A DNA stretch of 45,564 nt from an uncultured Eubacteriales bacterium (GTDB lineage Bacteria; Bacillota; Clostridia; Christensenellales; Aristaeellaceae): the NCBI GenBank assembly GCA_900317565.1, contig ONHI01000011.1, forward strand, positions 1 to 45,564. The letters run 5' to 3'. The position numbers and the translations under genes are program-made. The stretch's first letter is position 1; every line of letters starts with the position of its first letter. The notes under the pieces were generated by a model that was given only the letters and a program-made list of their open reading frames with translations, did no database searches and was not told the origin of the DNA. Of the stretch, positions 30,051-38,340 are shown one piece after another.

Positions 30051-31725
30051 ATTCCTCTCCCGGAAGCGGGAAGTTGACGGATTCGACCTGGACGCAGCCC
30101 CGAACGGCGCAGAGCCGCACCGTGCGGGCGTCGCCGGGCCGGAGCACCGGCAGCGCGTAGTCGGCGAAGTCCGCGCCCGCAGGGATTTCGATCTCCGCCG
30201 CCTGGTCCCCGTCGTCTGCCCGGAGCGTCGCGCCGCCCGTCGAGCGCAGCCGCGCCGTCGCCGCGCAGGGCGATGTGACCGCCCGCACGGTGTAGCTGGC
30301 GAACGCGCCCTCGTCCAGCTGGAGCAGCAGGCTGCCCAGCGGGTCCCGCGCGGGCGGCGGCCCGCCGATGGCAAAGCCGTCCGGCACCCGGACGCCGTCC
30401 CTCAGCACCAGATGCGTGCCGTCCTCGGCGCGATAGCCGAAGGCGTTGCCCAGCGTCCAACCGCCGCTGAAGCCCTCGGGATCGTAGCCCGCCCCGGGCA
30501 GCGCGATGCCCTGGGCCCGCCGGCAATGGCGGTGCGCACCTGCGTTGACGTGGCAGTTCTCATAGCGCAGGTTTTCCAGCATGGCGTCAAACAGCCGCTG
30601 GCTCTCCGCATAGCTGGGCCGCGGGCCGCCCTCGGTGCAGTATTTCAGCACGGCATCGAAGCCCTCCGGCAGCGCGTAGGTCGTCGCGCCGGAATCCTCG
30701 TCGTTCTCCACCGACTTCCACACCCACAGGTTGAAGCCCATGTGGTGCGCCGCGGCGATCTCGTAGAACACCGCCATGCCCGGGTCCTTCAAGCGGCCCT
30801 CGCCGATCCAGACCGGCACGTCCAGCCGCCGCTGGGCCTCGATGAACTTGTACAGCTCCCGCACCTCGGGCGATACGTTGTACAGGTGGATGGAGATGCC
30901 CCAGTTCCGGCATTCGGGGTCGTAGTCCCGGTGGAAGATGTCCAGGTTCGTGGCGAACAGCGCGCCCTCGAGGAAGCAGATGTGCTTCCTGTCGTGCCTG
31001 CGGATGCGGGCGATGGCGTCATCATAGAAGCGCTCCAGCTCGGGCATGAGGTGGTGCCAGCGCCCGATGGAGATCGGCTCGTTCAGCAGGTCGTAGCCGC
31101 CGACGATCCAGCGGTCCGCGTAGCGCCGGGCAATCTCCTCCCACAGCGCCAGCGCGCGCTCCCGGCTCTCGGGCTCCATGAACATGTGGGGGATGTTGTC
31201 CAGCCCGTCGTCGCACGCCAGGCCGGACTGGCCCCCGGGCGCGCCGTGCAGATCGAGTATGGCGTAGACCCGGTATTGCTCGCACCAGTCCAGCACCTGA
31301 TCCAGCATGGCAAAGCCCGCCTCGTCGAAGCGCAGCTCCGGCTCCTCGGGCAGCAGCACCCAGGCCGTGATGGGCAGGCGCACGGAATTGTAGCCCCACT
31401 CGGCCATGGCGCGGATATCCGCCTCGCCCAGGTGGTTGCGCTGCCAGCGGGGCCAGAACGCCCGGGCGTATGCGCTGCCGCACAGGTCGCGGATGACCTG
31501 GGTGGTGGTCCGCGCGCTGGTGAAGCGGCCCGGCAGCGCCAGCCCCGGCTTCATGCTGTCGCCCATGTAACCCGTGCCGATGCCCAGCATGAAGCCCTCA
31601 GGGTTGGTCCAGTTGCCCGCGCCCCAGCCGCGCAGCAGCACCTCCTCCCCCGCGGCGTTCACGGTGCGGATGCCCTCGGCCCGCAGAAAGCCGTCCACGC
31701 GGCTGTTGTCAAAGCGATTGGACAT
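30049..31725 (-). CDS. GH5 family glycoside hydrolase, cytoplasmic
   Basis: 558 residues from ATG 31725 (GAGGAGG upstream). The (beta/alpha)8 domain covers about 20-420: VRLPITAW, YAILDLHGAPGGQSG, acid/base Glu216 in LLNEPISIG and nucleophile Glu309 in VPVWIGEGRL, with FNLWVWKS after it. Residues of about 430-558 form a beta-rich accessory domain, possibly a carbohydrate-binding module. No signal peptide, so it acts on imported oligosaccharides. It is the last gene of the rhamnosidase, sensor and transporter locus, after the second permease. The architecture suits beta-glucan or glucoside cleavage; the subfamily and substrate are not determinable here. Confidence 0.9.
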   Translation of the reverse strand: MSNRFDNSRVDGFLRAEGIRTVNAAGEEVLLRGWGAGNWTNPEGFMLGIGTGYMGDSMKPGLALPGRFTSARTTTQVIRDLCGSAYARAFWPRWQRNHLGEADIRAMAEWGYNSVRLPITAWVLLPEEPELRFDEAGFAMLDQVLDWCEQYRVYAILDLHGAPGGQSGLACDDGLDNIPHMFMEPESRERALALWEEIARRYADRWIVGGYDLLNEPISIGRWHHLMPELERFYDDAIARIRRHDRKHICFLEGALFATNLDIFHRDYDPECRNWGISIHLYNVSPEVRELYKFIEAQRRLDVPVWIGEGRLKDPGMAVFYEIAAAHHMGFNLWVWKSVENDEDSGATTYALPEGFDAVLKYCTEGGPRPSYAESQRLFDAMLENLRYENCHVNAGAHRHCRRAQGIALPGAGYDPEGFSGGWTLGNAFGYRAEDGTHLVLRDGVRVPDGFAIGGPPPARDPLGSLLLQLDEGAFASYTVRAVTSPCAATARLRSTGGATLRADDGDQAAEIEIPAGADFADYALPVLRPGDARTVRLCAVRGCVQVESVNFPLPGEE

Positions 31726-31744
31726 GATAACCTCCTCATTGCAG

Positions 31745-31780
31745 CTGTGGCGGGAATCGCATTCCCGCCACAGGTTTTTT
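31745..31780 (+). promoter_or_regulatory. 13-bp hairpin between permease and GH5 genes
   Basis: CTGTGGCGGGAAT (31745-31757) pairs with ATTCCCGCCACAG (31761-31773) around CGC. A TTTTTT tract (31775-31780) follows on the plus strand, the direction opposite to the genes. For the minus-strand message no T-run follows, so it likely acts as an mRNA 3' stabiliser or processing site, while blocking antisense transcription. Confidence 0.55.
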
Positions 31781-31781
31781 C

Positions 31782-32669
31782 TCATCCCTTGACGCCGCCC
31801 ACGACGATGCCCCGGATGAAGTATTTCTGGAAGAACGGATAGATCACCAGCACCGGTATGATGCCCACGATGGCGATGGCCATGCGCACGCCCACGCTGG
31901 GCAGCTTGCTCATGTCCACGTTGGAGGCCAGGGAGCCCTGACCGCTGGTGATGAACTGTATGTTGGTGATGATGGTGTTCAGTATCGCCTGGATGCTGAA
32001 CAGCTTTTCATCGGTGACGTAGTACAGGCTGTTCATCCAGTCGTTCCAGTAGCCCAGGCCCATCATCAGTATCAGCGTGACCATCATCGGCAGGGACAGC
32101 GGCATCACGATCTGGAACAGTATCCTGTATTCGCCGCAGCCGTCGATGCGCGCCGCCTCGATCAGCGCGTCCGGTATGTTGGCCGTGAAGAACGAGCGCA
32201 TCATGATGATGTAGAAGCCGTTCATCAAAAGCCCCGGCACGATCAGCGCCCAGAGGGTGTTCTTGATGTGGAAGGTCTGGCTCCACATCATGTAGGCGGG
32301 CACCAGGCCGCCGGAGAACAGCATCGTGAAGAACACGAAGAAGGAGAAGAACATCCTGTGGGGCAGCTCCCGGCGGGACAGCGGATAGGCGAACATCGTC
32401 GTCATCAGCACGCCCGCGCTGGTGCCCAGCAGGGTGACCAGTATCGTGATGCCGTAGGCCCGGAAGATCTTGCCGCCGCTCTGGAACAGGTATTCATAGG
32501 AATAGAGGCTGAAATCCTTCGGGAAGAAGCGGTAGCCCTCCTGCACCAGCGTGCTCTCCAGCGTCAGCGACGAGGACAGCAGCAGCAAAAACGGCGCGAC
32601 CGCGATCACGGAGAGGAGGATCAGCACGATGTTCAGGGCGATCTGCTCGCCGGTATTCTTTCTTACCAT
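31782..32669 (-). CDS. Carbohydrate ABC transporter permease (LplC/MalG type)
   Basis: 295 residues, six predicted helices. The EAA loop is ALIEAARIDGCGEYRILFQI near residue 180, and the C-terminus YPFFQKYFIRGIVVGGVKG is typical of LplC. The start at 32669 is chosen for its GAGGGGGG site; the in-frame extension to 32723 lies in the upstream permease gene. It follows the LplB-type gene by 13 bp. Like the importer at 19099-22806, it has no ATPase gene nearby. Confidence 0.92.
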   Translation of the reverse strand: MVRKNTGEQIALNIVLILLSVIAVAPFLLLLSSSLTLESTLVQEGYRFFPKDFSLYSYEYLFQSGGKIFRAYGITILVTLLGTSAGVLMTTMFAYPLSRRELPHRMFFSFFVFFTMLFSGGLVPAYMMWSQTFHIKNTLWALIVPGLLMNGFYIIMMRSFFTANIPDALIEAARIDGCGEYRILFQIVMPLSLPMMVTLILMMGLGYWNDWMNSLYYVTDEKLFSIQAILNTIITNIQFITSGQGSLASNVDMSKLPSVGVRMAIAIVGIIPVLVIYPFFQKYFIRGIVVGGVKG

Positions 32670-32682
32670 ATCCACACCCCCC

Positions 32683-33624
32683 TCAGAACAGCGCGTTGTC
32701 CTTGTCGATCTTGCGGACGACAAGGTTCGCGGTCAGCACCAGCGCGAAGCCCAGCACGGACTGCAGGAAGCCCGCCGCGGACGCGCGGCCCACGTCGTTG
32801 AGCTGCGTCAGGGCCTTGTACACGAACACGTCGATGGTGTCCGTCACCGAGGAGATCAGGCCCGAGCGCATGGGCACCTGGTAGAACAGGCCGAAGTCGG
32901 AGTAGAACACGCGGCCGATGGCCAGCAGCACCAGCGTGATGATCGTGCCCCGCAGGCCCGGCAGCGTCACGTGCCAGATCTGCTTCCAGCGGTTCGCGCC
33001 GTCGATCTCCGCCGCCTCGTACAGCGTGGAATCGATGCCGATGGCCGTGGCGTAGTAGATGATGCTGGAATAGCCGAAGCTCTTCCACAGGTACACGATG
33101 GTCAGTATATAGGGCCAGTATTTCGCCTGGGTGTACCAGCTGATGGAATTGCCCCCCAGGGACACCAGCAGCCGGTTCAGATAGCCGTTCTCCTGGCTCA
33201 GGAAGCCGAACACGATGTAGGACACCACGACCATGGAAATCAGGTAGGGCGTCAGTATGACGGTCTGGTACAGCTTCTTGTTGGCGTTGCCCCGCAGGAA
33301 GTTCAGCATGATCGCCACCGCCACCGACAGCACGTGGCTGAGCACGATGAACACCAGGTTGTAGCCCAGGGTGTTGCGCATGATGTTGTAGGCGTCCTGG
33401 GTCTTGAAGAGGTAGGTGAAGTTCTTCAGGCCGTTCCATTCGCTGGCCCACAGGCCCTTGGAATAATTGAACTTCTTGAAGGCGATCACCAGGCCCGCCA
33501 TGGGGATGTAATTGTTGATGATGAGATAGACGATGCCGGGGATCATCATCGAAATCAGCGCGAAGGTCATCTTGCTGTTCGCGCCCTTGCCCCGACCCTT
33601 CGCCGCGGGTACGCCCTTGGTCAT
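32683..33624 (-). CDS. Carbohydrate ABC transporter permease (LplB/MalF type)
   Basis: 313 residues. Marks are PGIVYLIINNYIPMAGLVIA at helix 1, the EAA loop TLYEAAEIDGANRWKQIWHV near residue 205, and a C-terminal VRKIDKDNALF. It is paired with the downstream LplC-type permease and the upstream binding protein. The ribosome site is GGGGAAG. A hairpin separates it from the binding-protein gene, which would let the binding protein be made in excess. Confidence 0.93.
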   Translation of the reverse strand: MTKGVPAAKGRGKGANSKMTFALISMMIPGIVYLIINNYIPMAGLVIAFKKFNYSKGLWASEWNGLKNFTYLFKTQDAYNIMRNTLGYNLVFIVLSHVLSVAVAIMLNFLRGNANKKLYQTVILTPYLISMVVVSYIVFGFLSQENGYLNRLLVSLGGNSISWYTQAKYWPYILTIVYLWKSFGYSSIIYYATAIGIDSTLYEAAEIDGANRWKQIWHVTLPGLRGTIITLVLLAIGRVFYSDFGLFYQVPMRSGLISSVTDTIDVFVYKALTQLNDVGRASAAGFLQSVLGFALVLTANLVVRKIDKDNALF

Positions 33625-33662
33625 GGTCTTCCCCGTCCTTTCGATGTCGTTCGGTCAACGCT

Positions 33663-33689
33663 GTGGGGGCGGCGTTGCGCCGCCCCCAC
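33663..33689 (-). promoter_or_regulatory. GC-rich intercistronic hairpin after the binding-protein gene
   Basis: GTGGGGGCGGCG (33663-33674) pairs perfectly with CGCCGCCCCCAC (33678-33689) around TTG, 18 bp after the binding-protein stop, with no T-run. Known importer operons use such hairpins to protect the binding-protein message; that role is inferred here. Confidence 0.6.
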
Positions 33690-33707
33690 GTGGTCGTAAG
33701 GCTTGAA

Positions 33708-35036
33708 TTACTTGCCCAGATAGGCGTCCAGCTGGGCCTGCTTGGCGGCGATGATGTCGCCGAGGCCGGCGGCCTCGAACTCGGCGTTGGCTTGGGCGAT
33801 GATATCGTCCACGGGCACGGAGCCGGACATCAGGGCGTGATAGTACTTGTTCATGATGTTGGTGCAGGCGGTGTACTGGTCCTCGACGTCGGAGATGTCG
33901 AAGGAGAAGCCGAAGGCCATGGACTTGGTGGTGCGGTTCTTGTTGAAGTCCACCAGGTCCTCATAGAAGGTGGGGCCGTTCACATCCAGCGGATGGGCGA
34001 TGGCGGAATAGGGGGTGATCCAGTAGAACTCGGCCATGCCGTAGCCCACGGTGGCGCCGACCTGTCCCTCGGGATAGGAGGCGGTGCCGTCCTCGTTCAG
34101 CACGTAGTGCTTGCCCTCGATGCCCAGGTTGATCAGGTTCTCCACCTCGGCGTCGGTGTACAGGATCTCCATGGCCTTCCAGGCAGCGTCCTGATGGGCG
34201 GAATTGGCGTTGATGCCGTAGCACAGCGCGGAATAGGAGTTCGCGACGGCCCAGGGCTCCAGGATGATGGTGCGGATCATGCCCGCCACGGCGTTCACGC
34301 CATAGTTGTCGATGGCGGTGACGGCCTTCTTGTTGGCGATCATGGTCTGCCAGGACTCGGTGTTGGACAGTATGTCGGCCATGATGTAGCCGTCATTGTA
34401 CCACTTCTCGGCCCAATGGGCGAAGGTCAGGAAGGACTCGGTCTCGAACAGGTTCTGCACCTCGGTGGTCTGGCCGCAATCCGGCAGCACGCCGTTGCCC
34501 AGCAGCTCGTCGACCTCTTCCATGGTCAGGTGCTGGCCGTCCTCGATGCCCATCTCGGCGGCGACCTCGGCGTCGATGTTCAGGCCGAAGTAGTTGCCGA
34601 AGTTGCGCATGTTGGGCACGGCGAAGATCTCGCCGTTGATGCTGGTACCCGCCATCTCCTCGGGGCTCCAGACGGCCTTGAATTCCTCGGAGGCGTTCGC
34701 GTAATACGCGTCCAGGTTGATGATCTGGCCGTTCTTCACGAACACGGACAGGGGCGTGCCGAAGATGGCGGTGATGTCCACCTCGTCGCCGGTGAGCAGC
34801 AGGTTGCTCTGCTGGGTCCAGTTGCCGATGGGCACGAACAGCAGCTCGAAGCTGATGCCGTACTTCTCCTCGGTGATGGCGTTGATCGCGTCCTGCACCT
34901 CGGGGGTATCGGTCATGTCGTACACGGACGGCATGGCCAGGACGACCTTTTCGCTCTCGGCCAGCGCGGAGCCCGCGAAGGCCATCACGCTCAGCAGCAT
35001 GGCCACGCACAGCAGCAAGGAAGCCAGTTTCTTCAT
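33708..35036 (-). CDS. Carbohydrate ABC transporter substrate-binding protein (DUF3502 type, short)
   Basis: 442 residues from ATG 35036 (GGAGGG upstream); a longer open frame upstream only crosses the repeat element. The signal peptide MKKLASLLLCVAMLLSVMAF runs on to GSALA. It resembles the importer protein at 19099: FVPIGNWTQQSNLLLTGDEV, NLGIEGKHYVLNEDGTASYP, C-terminal ADSE-like AAKQAQLDAYLGK. It is about 60 residues shorter; the region after LTMEEVDELLGNG joins quickly to QTTEVQNLFET, where relatives have a longer loop. First gene of the importer part of the locus, with a 40-bp palindrome in its leader. Confidence 0.88.
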   Translation of the reverse strand: MKKLASLLLCVAMLLSVMAFAGSALAESEKVVLAMPSVYDMTDTPEVQDAINAITEEKYGISFELLFVPIGNWTQQSNLLLTGDEVDITAIFGTPLSVFVKNGQIINLDAYYANASEEFKAVWSPEEMAGTSINGEIFAVPNMRNFGNYFGLNIDAEVAAEMGIEDGQHLTMEEVDELLGNGVLPDCGQTTEVQNLFETESFLTFAHWAEKWYNDGYIMADILSNTESWQTMIANKKAVTAIDNYGVNAVAGMIRTIILEPWAVANSYSALCYGINANSAHQDAAWKAMEILYTDAEVENLINLGIEGKHYVLNEDGTASYPEGQVGATVGYGMAEFYWITPYSAIAHPLDVNGPTFYEDLVDFNKNRTTKSMAFGFSFDISDVEDQYTACTNIMNKYYHALMSGSVPVDDIIAQANAEFEAAGLGDIIAAKQAQLDAYLGK

Positions 35037-35066
35037 GGTGTTTTCCCTCCAAATTATTACGGCAAA

Positions 35067-35106
35067 CGCCGCTTTGATTGATAACATTGTATCAACAAAA
35101 GCGGCG
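35067..35106 (-). promoter_or_regulatory. 40-bp inverted repeat in the binding-protein leader
   Basis: Arms 35067-35083 and 35090-35106 are complementary at 15 of 17 positions (outer CGCCGCTTT/AAAGCGGCG, inner TTGATA/TATCAA) around ACATTG. It ends 30 bp before the ATG. As RNA it is a strong leader hairpin; as DNA it could be an operator. No good promoter could be placed relative to it. Confidence 0.6.
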
Positions 35107-35158
35107 AACGATCTATAATTTTCGTGGCTTTGATTTTCGGTTTTGTGACGTATTACAC

Positions 35159-35323
35159 TAGAGTGTGTTTCTAAAATCCCTGAAGCGCATTTTCGGCGTA
35201 TTTGACTGCATTTCTGTGTTGCTTTTCCTTGACTTGCAACCAGTAAGCCTGCGGAAAAAGCGCCTTGAAATGCAGTCAAATCCACTCGAAACTGCATCTC
35301 CCGGGATTTAGAAACACACTCTA
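35159..35323. mobile_element. 165-bp MITE-like palindromic element
   Basis: Terminal arms TAGAGTGTGTTTCTAAAATCCC (35159-35180) and its near-perfect inverse (35303-35323) enclose a second perfect pair, ATTTGACTGCATTTC (35200-35214)/complement (35267-35281), and a loop region with weaker pairing. Both ends are TAG...CTA, so a TA target is possible. There is no coding capacity. It separates the regulator from the importer genes and supplies the regulator's stop codon. Confidence 0.65.
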
Positions 35324-36580
35324 ATTTCCGTGATTTTTGCGATATTCCTGGGGCGTCTCCCCCACCACCTTCTTGAAGATCTGGGAGAAGTGGGAGAAGT
35401 TGTCGTAGCCCACCTTGGAGGCCACGATGCTCACCGACAGGCCCGAGGACACCAGCAGCTTCTTGGCGGCGTTCATCTTTTCGTTCAGCAGGTAATCCTT
35501 GAAGGTGAAGCCCGTCTGGCGGCTGAACAGCCGGGAGAAGTATTCCTCGGTCAGATGGACCTCGGAGGCCACGTCGCCCCGGGAGATGTTGCGGCTCAAA
35601 TTCCGGGCGATGAAGGCCTTCGCCCGGCCCACGATGTCCGCGTCCCCGGCGGCGGCGTCGGGCACGCGGGTGTCCCAGTACACGCCGGGGCGCTTCTGGG
35701 CGTTGGCCTCCCGCCGGCCCTCCAGCCGGCGGCACAGCGCGGCAAAGCCCTCCTCGCCCACCTCGCCGGCGGGATACAGCGCCACCTGGAAGTCCATGTT
35801 GCTCTGCAGGAAGCGGTAGAACTCCTCGATGCCGCTGGCATAGGCCTCGCCCGGCAGCTCCTCCCGGCTCAGGGAGAGCACGATCCAATAGCGGCTCTCC
35901 GTCAGGCTGGAGATGGTCGCGCTGCCCTTCGAGGCCTCGAAGATGTCCTCCAGCACATTGATGAACAGCTGGGGCAGCATCCGCTCCCCGCGCTCGTGAC
36001 CGATGCCGTGCCAGTCCACGAGCTCCAGCAGCAGCGGGTGAAGGCTCACCCGCCCCCGCTCCAGCTCCTCCGATTCCCACATCTCCCGGAACGTCTGGTC
36101 CACGGCGGCGTCGTTGCCCAGGTTCAGCTTCTGGATCAGCCCGTCCAGCATGTTGCTCCTGCGCCCGCGCTGGCTCTCCGGCGAGGCGCGCAGCTCCGCG
36201 GCGGCCCGGCGGCGCAGGCTCTGCCCCGCCTTGCGCAGCGCCGCCTCCACCTCCTCGCCCTTGAAGGGCTGGAGGATGTAATCGAAGCCGCCCATGTGGA
36301 TGGCCTCCTGGGCGTAGTGGAAATCCGCGTGGGCGGTCAGGAAGATGCCCACCACGTGGGGGCAGTTCTCCCGCATCCAGCGAAACAGCGAAAGCCCGTC
36401 CTCCTCCGGCATCTCGATGTCCGTCAGCAGCACGTCCACGTCGAAATTGCGCAGCGCCATGCGGGCCTCCCGGGCGCTGAGGGCGGTGTAGACCTTCTCC
36501 ACCGGGATCTGATCCCAGCGGACCTCCTTCTTCAGGCTGTCGATCACCGCCTGCTGGTCGTCCACGATCAGCACGTTCAT
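35321..36580 (-). CDS. Response regulator with AraC-type DNA-binding domain (YesN-like)
   Basis: 419 residues. The receiver domain covers 1-120 with Asp7/Asp8, phosphoacceptor Asp54 in LLTDIEMP and Lys in the ILQPFKG loop (Gln replaces the residue before Pro). A central region of about 180 residues of unknown fold follows. Two AraC helix-turn-helix motifs lie at about 315-415, ending GYDNFSHFSQIFKKVVGETP. Its ATG at 36580 overlaps the kinase stop (ATGA), and AGGAGG lies upstream. It probably controls the importer and hydrolase genes of this locus. The stop codon TAG is the first three bases of the MITE-like element, so the natural C-terminus might have been a few residues longer. Confidence 0.9.
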   Translation of the reverse strand: MNVLIVDDQQAVIDSLKKEVRWDQIPVEKVYTALSAREARMALRNFDVDVLLTDIEMPEEDGLSLFRWMRENCPHVVGIFLTAHADFHYAQEAIHMGGFDYILQPFKGEEVEAALRKAGQSLRRRAAAELRASPESQRGRRSNMLDGLIQKLNLGNDAAVDQTFREMWESEELERGRVSLHPLLLELVDWHGIGHERGERMLPQLFINVLEDIFEASKGSATISSLTESRYWIVLSLSREELPGEAYASGIEEFYRFLQSNMDFQVALYPAGEVGEEGFAALCRRLEGRREANAQKRPGVYWDTRVPDAAAGDADIVGRAKAFIARNLSRNISRGDVASEVHLTEEYFSRLFSRQTGFTFKDYLLNEKMNAAKKLLVSSGLSVSIVASKVGYDNFSHFSQIFKKVVGETPQEYRKNHGN

Positions 36581-38316
36581 GTCCTCGCCTCCTCCTGCCG
36601 CGCTTCGCCCTCGTCCTCCGAAAGCTCCGGCAGTATGAGCTCGCTCACCGCGCCGCCCTCGTTGTAGAAGCGCAGCTCCGCGCGCTCCCCATACAGCAGC
36701 CTGCACCGGCGCAGTATGTTGCCGATGCCCACCGCCCGGCCGTCGTCGCCGAAGTTGCCACTGTTCACCCGCTCCAGCACGTCGTCGGAATAGCCCTGGC
36801 AGTTGTCGGAGATGATCAGGTCGATGTAGCGGCCCTCCTCGGTAGCCAGCATGTCGACCCGCACCTCCATGGCCAACGGGGCGCCGCTGACCGCCGTGCG
36901 GGCGTACTTCACGCTGTTCTCCACGAAGGTCTGCACGCACAGTATCGGCACCAGCCATTCCCGCACCGCCGGGTCCGCGTCCACCTCCAGCCGGATGTCC
37001 CGCGCCGCGGTCTGGCGCTGCAGCGCCACGTAGTTTTCCGTGAAGTCCAGCTCCTCCGACAGGCGCACCAGCTGGCTTTCCCGGAACAGGAAGCGCAGGT
37101 GGTCCGACACCGCGTACACCATGGACTGTATGGCCTCGGTATCGCCGTTGATGGCCAGCGCGTTGATGGTCTTCAGGCCGTTCAGATAGAAATGGGGCCG
37201 CAGCTGCAATTGCAGATACTGCATCTGCGCCTTCTGCTTTTCGATGATCTCCTCGTAGATCTTGACCTTCTGGGATTCGATCTCCGAGACCATGCGGGCC
37301 AGGGTCCGGTTGACCTCCCGCATCTCGGTGAAGCGCACGTCCAGCGTGGGCACCTCGCTGATCTCCCCCTGCCGCAGCTGCTCCATCGCCTGGGTCAGCT
37401 CCCGGGTGGGGCGCAGGAATTCCCGGCGGAAGAAGCTGTACAGCAGTATGACCGCCACCACGGAGGCCGTCGTCAGCAGCAGCAGCCCCAGCTGCCAGGC
37501 GTTCAGCAGGCTCCACAGGTCGATCTTCACCGCCAGCACGATCCACAGGTTCGCCTGGGGGATCCGCCGGGCGTGCACCCGATAGCCGCCCAGCCGCTGG
37601 GAGAACAGCCCGCCGTCCGCGGGCAGCCGCTGGGCAAGGCCCAGGGCGTCCGCCAGCTCCGCCCCGCGCAGCGCCTCGCCGACGTCGGTGAGGATCGCCA
37701 CCTGGCCGGGCCGGCGCAGGCCGCTGCCGATGTCCCCGGCGTCCTTCAGGCAGTACATGCCGGAGATGGCCGCGTTGTCCCGGCGGCAGGTGACCACCAT
37801 CACCGGCTCGCCGCCGATGTTCAGCCGCTCCCAGGTGCGCTGGCGCACGATGGACAGCACCCCCGGGCGGATGGCCTCCACGGCCTGGCGCATCTCGTCG
37901 TTGGTGAGATAGACGTTGTCCTTGGTGCGGTACCACACGTTGGACAGGTTGTCATAGAATATGGCGAAGCCGTGGATGTAGTTCTCCAGGAACATCTTGC
38001 TGGTCATGGCCTCCCGCAGGTAGTATGCGGTCTCGTAGTTCTCGGTATACGATTGCAGCCCCGACAGCGCCAGGAAGTCGCGGTTGGTGGCGTAGGTGTC
38101 GTAGATGTGGCGCTCCAGCATGCTCATCTCGTCCGAGGCCCGGTCCACATATCCGGCCAGCGCCTCGTCCTCGGCCCGCTCCACCTCGTACTGGGTGTTG
38201 GAGATCCAGTACAGGCTGATGACCAGCAGCAGCACCAGCAGCGCCGTGTAGCCGACCATCAGCATCCACGCCAGCGTCCGGTTCATCGAAAGCGCGCGCT
38301 TGCCCACCGCGTTCAC
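36577..38316 (-). CDS. Sensor histidine kinase, YesM type
   Basis: 579 residues. Transmembrane segments at about 15-38 and 285-305 flank an extracellular sensor. A HAMP-like linker (FRREFLRPTRELTQAMEQLR) leads into a coiled coil. The acceptor histidine is His375 in QLRPHFYLNGLKTI, and the ATPase domain has CVQTFVENSVKYA and GIGNILRRCRLLYG. The start is GTG at 38316 with GGAG 6 nt upstream; an ATG ten codons later has no ribosome site. It lies 24 bp after the second rhamnosidase gene and overlaps its regulator. Confidence 0.92.
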   Translation of the reverse strand: MNAVGKRALSMNRTLAWMLMVGYTALLVLLLVISLYWISNTQYEVERAEDEALAGYVDRASDEMSMLERHIYDTYATNRDFLALSGLQSYTENYETAYYLREAMTSKMFLENYIHGFAIFYDNLSNVWYRTKDNVYLTNDEMRQAVEAIRPGVLSIVRQRTWERLNIGGEPVMVVTCRRDNAAISGMYCLKDAGDIGSGLRRPGQVAILTDVGEALRGAELADALGLAQRLPADGGLFSQRLGGYRVHARRIPQANLWIVLAVKIDLWSLLNAWQLGLLLLTTASVVAVILLYSFFRREFLRPTRELTQAMEQLRQGEISEVPTLDVRFTEMREVNRTLARMVSEIESQKVKIYEEIIEKQKAQMQYLQLQLRPHFYLNGLKTINALAINGDTEAIQSMVYAVSDHLRFLFRESQLVRLSEELDFTENYVALQRQTAARDIRLEVDADPAVREWLVPILCVQTFVENSVKYARTAVSGAPLAMEVRVDMLATEEGRYIDLIISDNCQGYSDDVLERVNSGNFGDDGRAVGIGNILRRCRLLYGERAELRFYNEGGAVSELILPELSEDEGEARQEEART

Positions 38317-38340
38317 CTCCCGCTCCGATTTGATGCTTCG

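Noticed and set aside
35037..36080. Upstream extension of the binding protein to 790 codons
   Set aside because: It crosses the MITE-like element and the regulator gene; a signal peptide and ribosome site define the start at 35036.
36581..37936. Upstream extension of the response regulator to an 871-codon protein
   Set aside because: The extension is a shadow frame of the kinase gene; the true start MNVLIVDD at 36580 has AGGAGG and begins the receiver domain.
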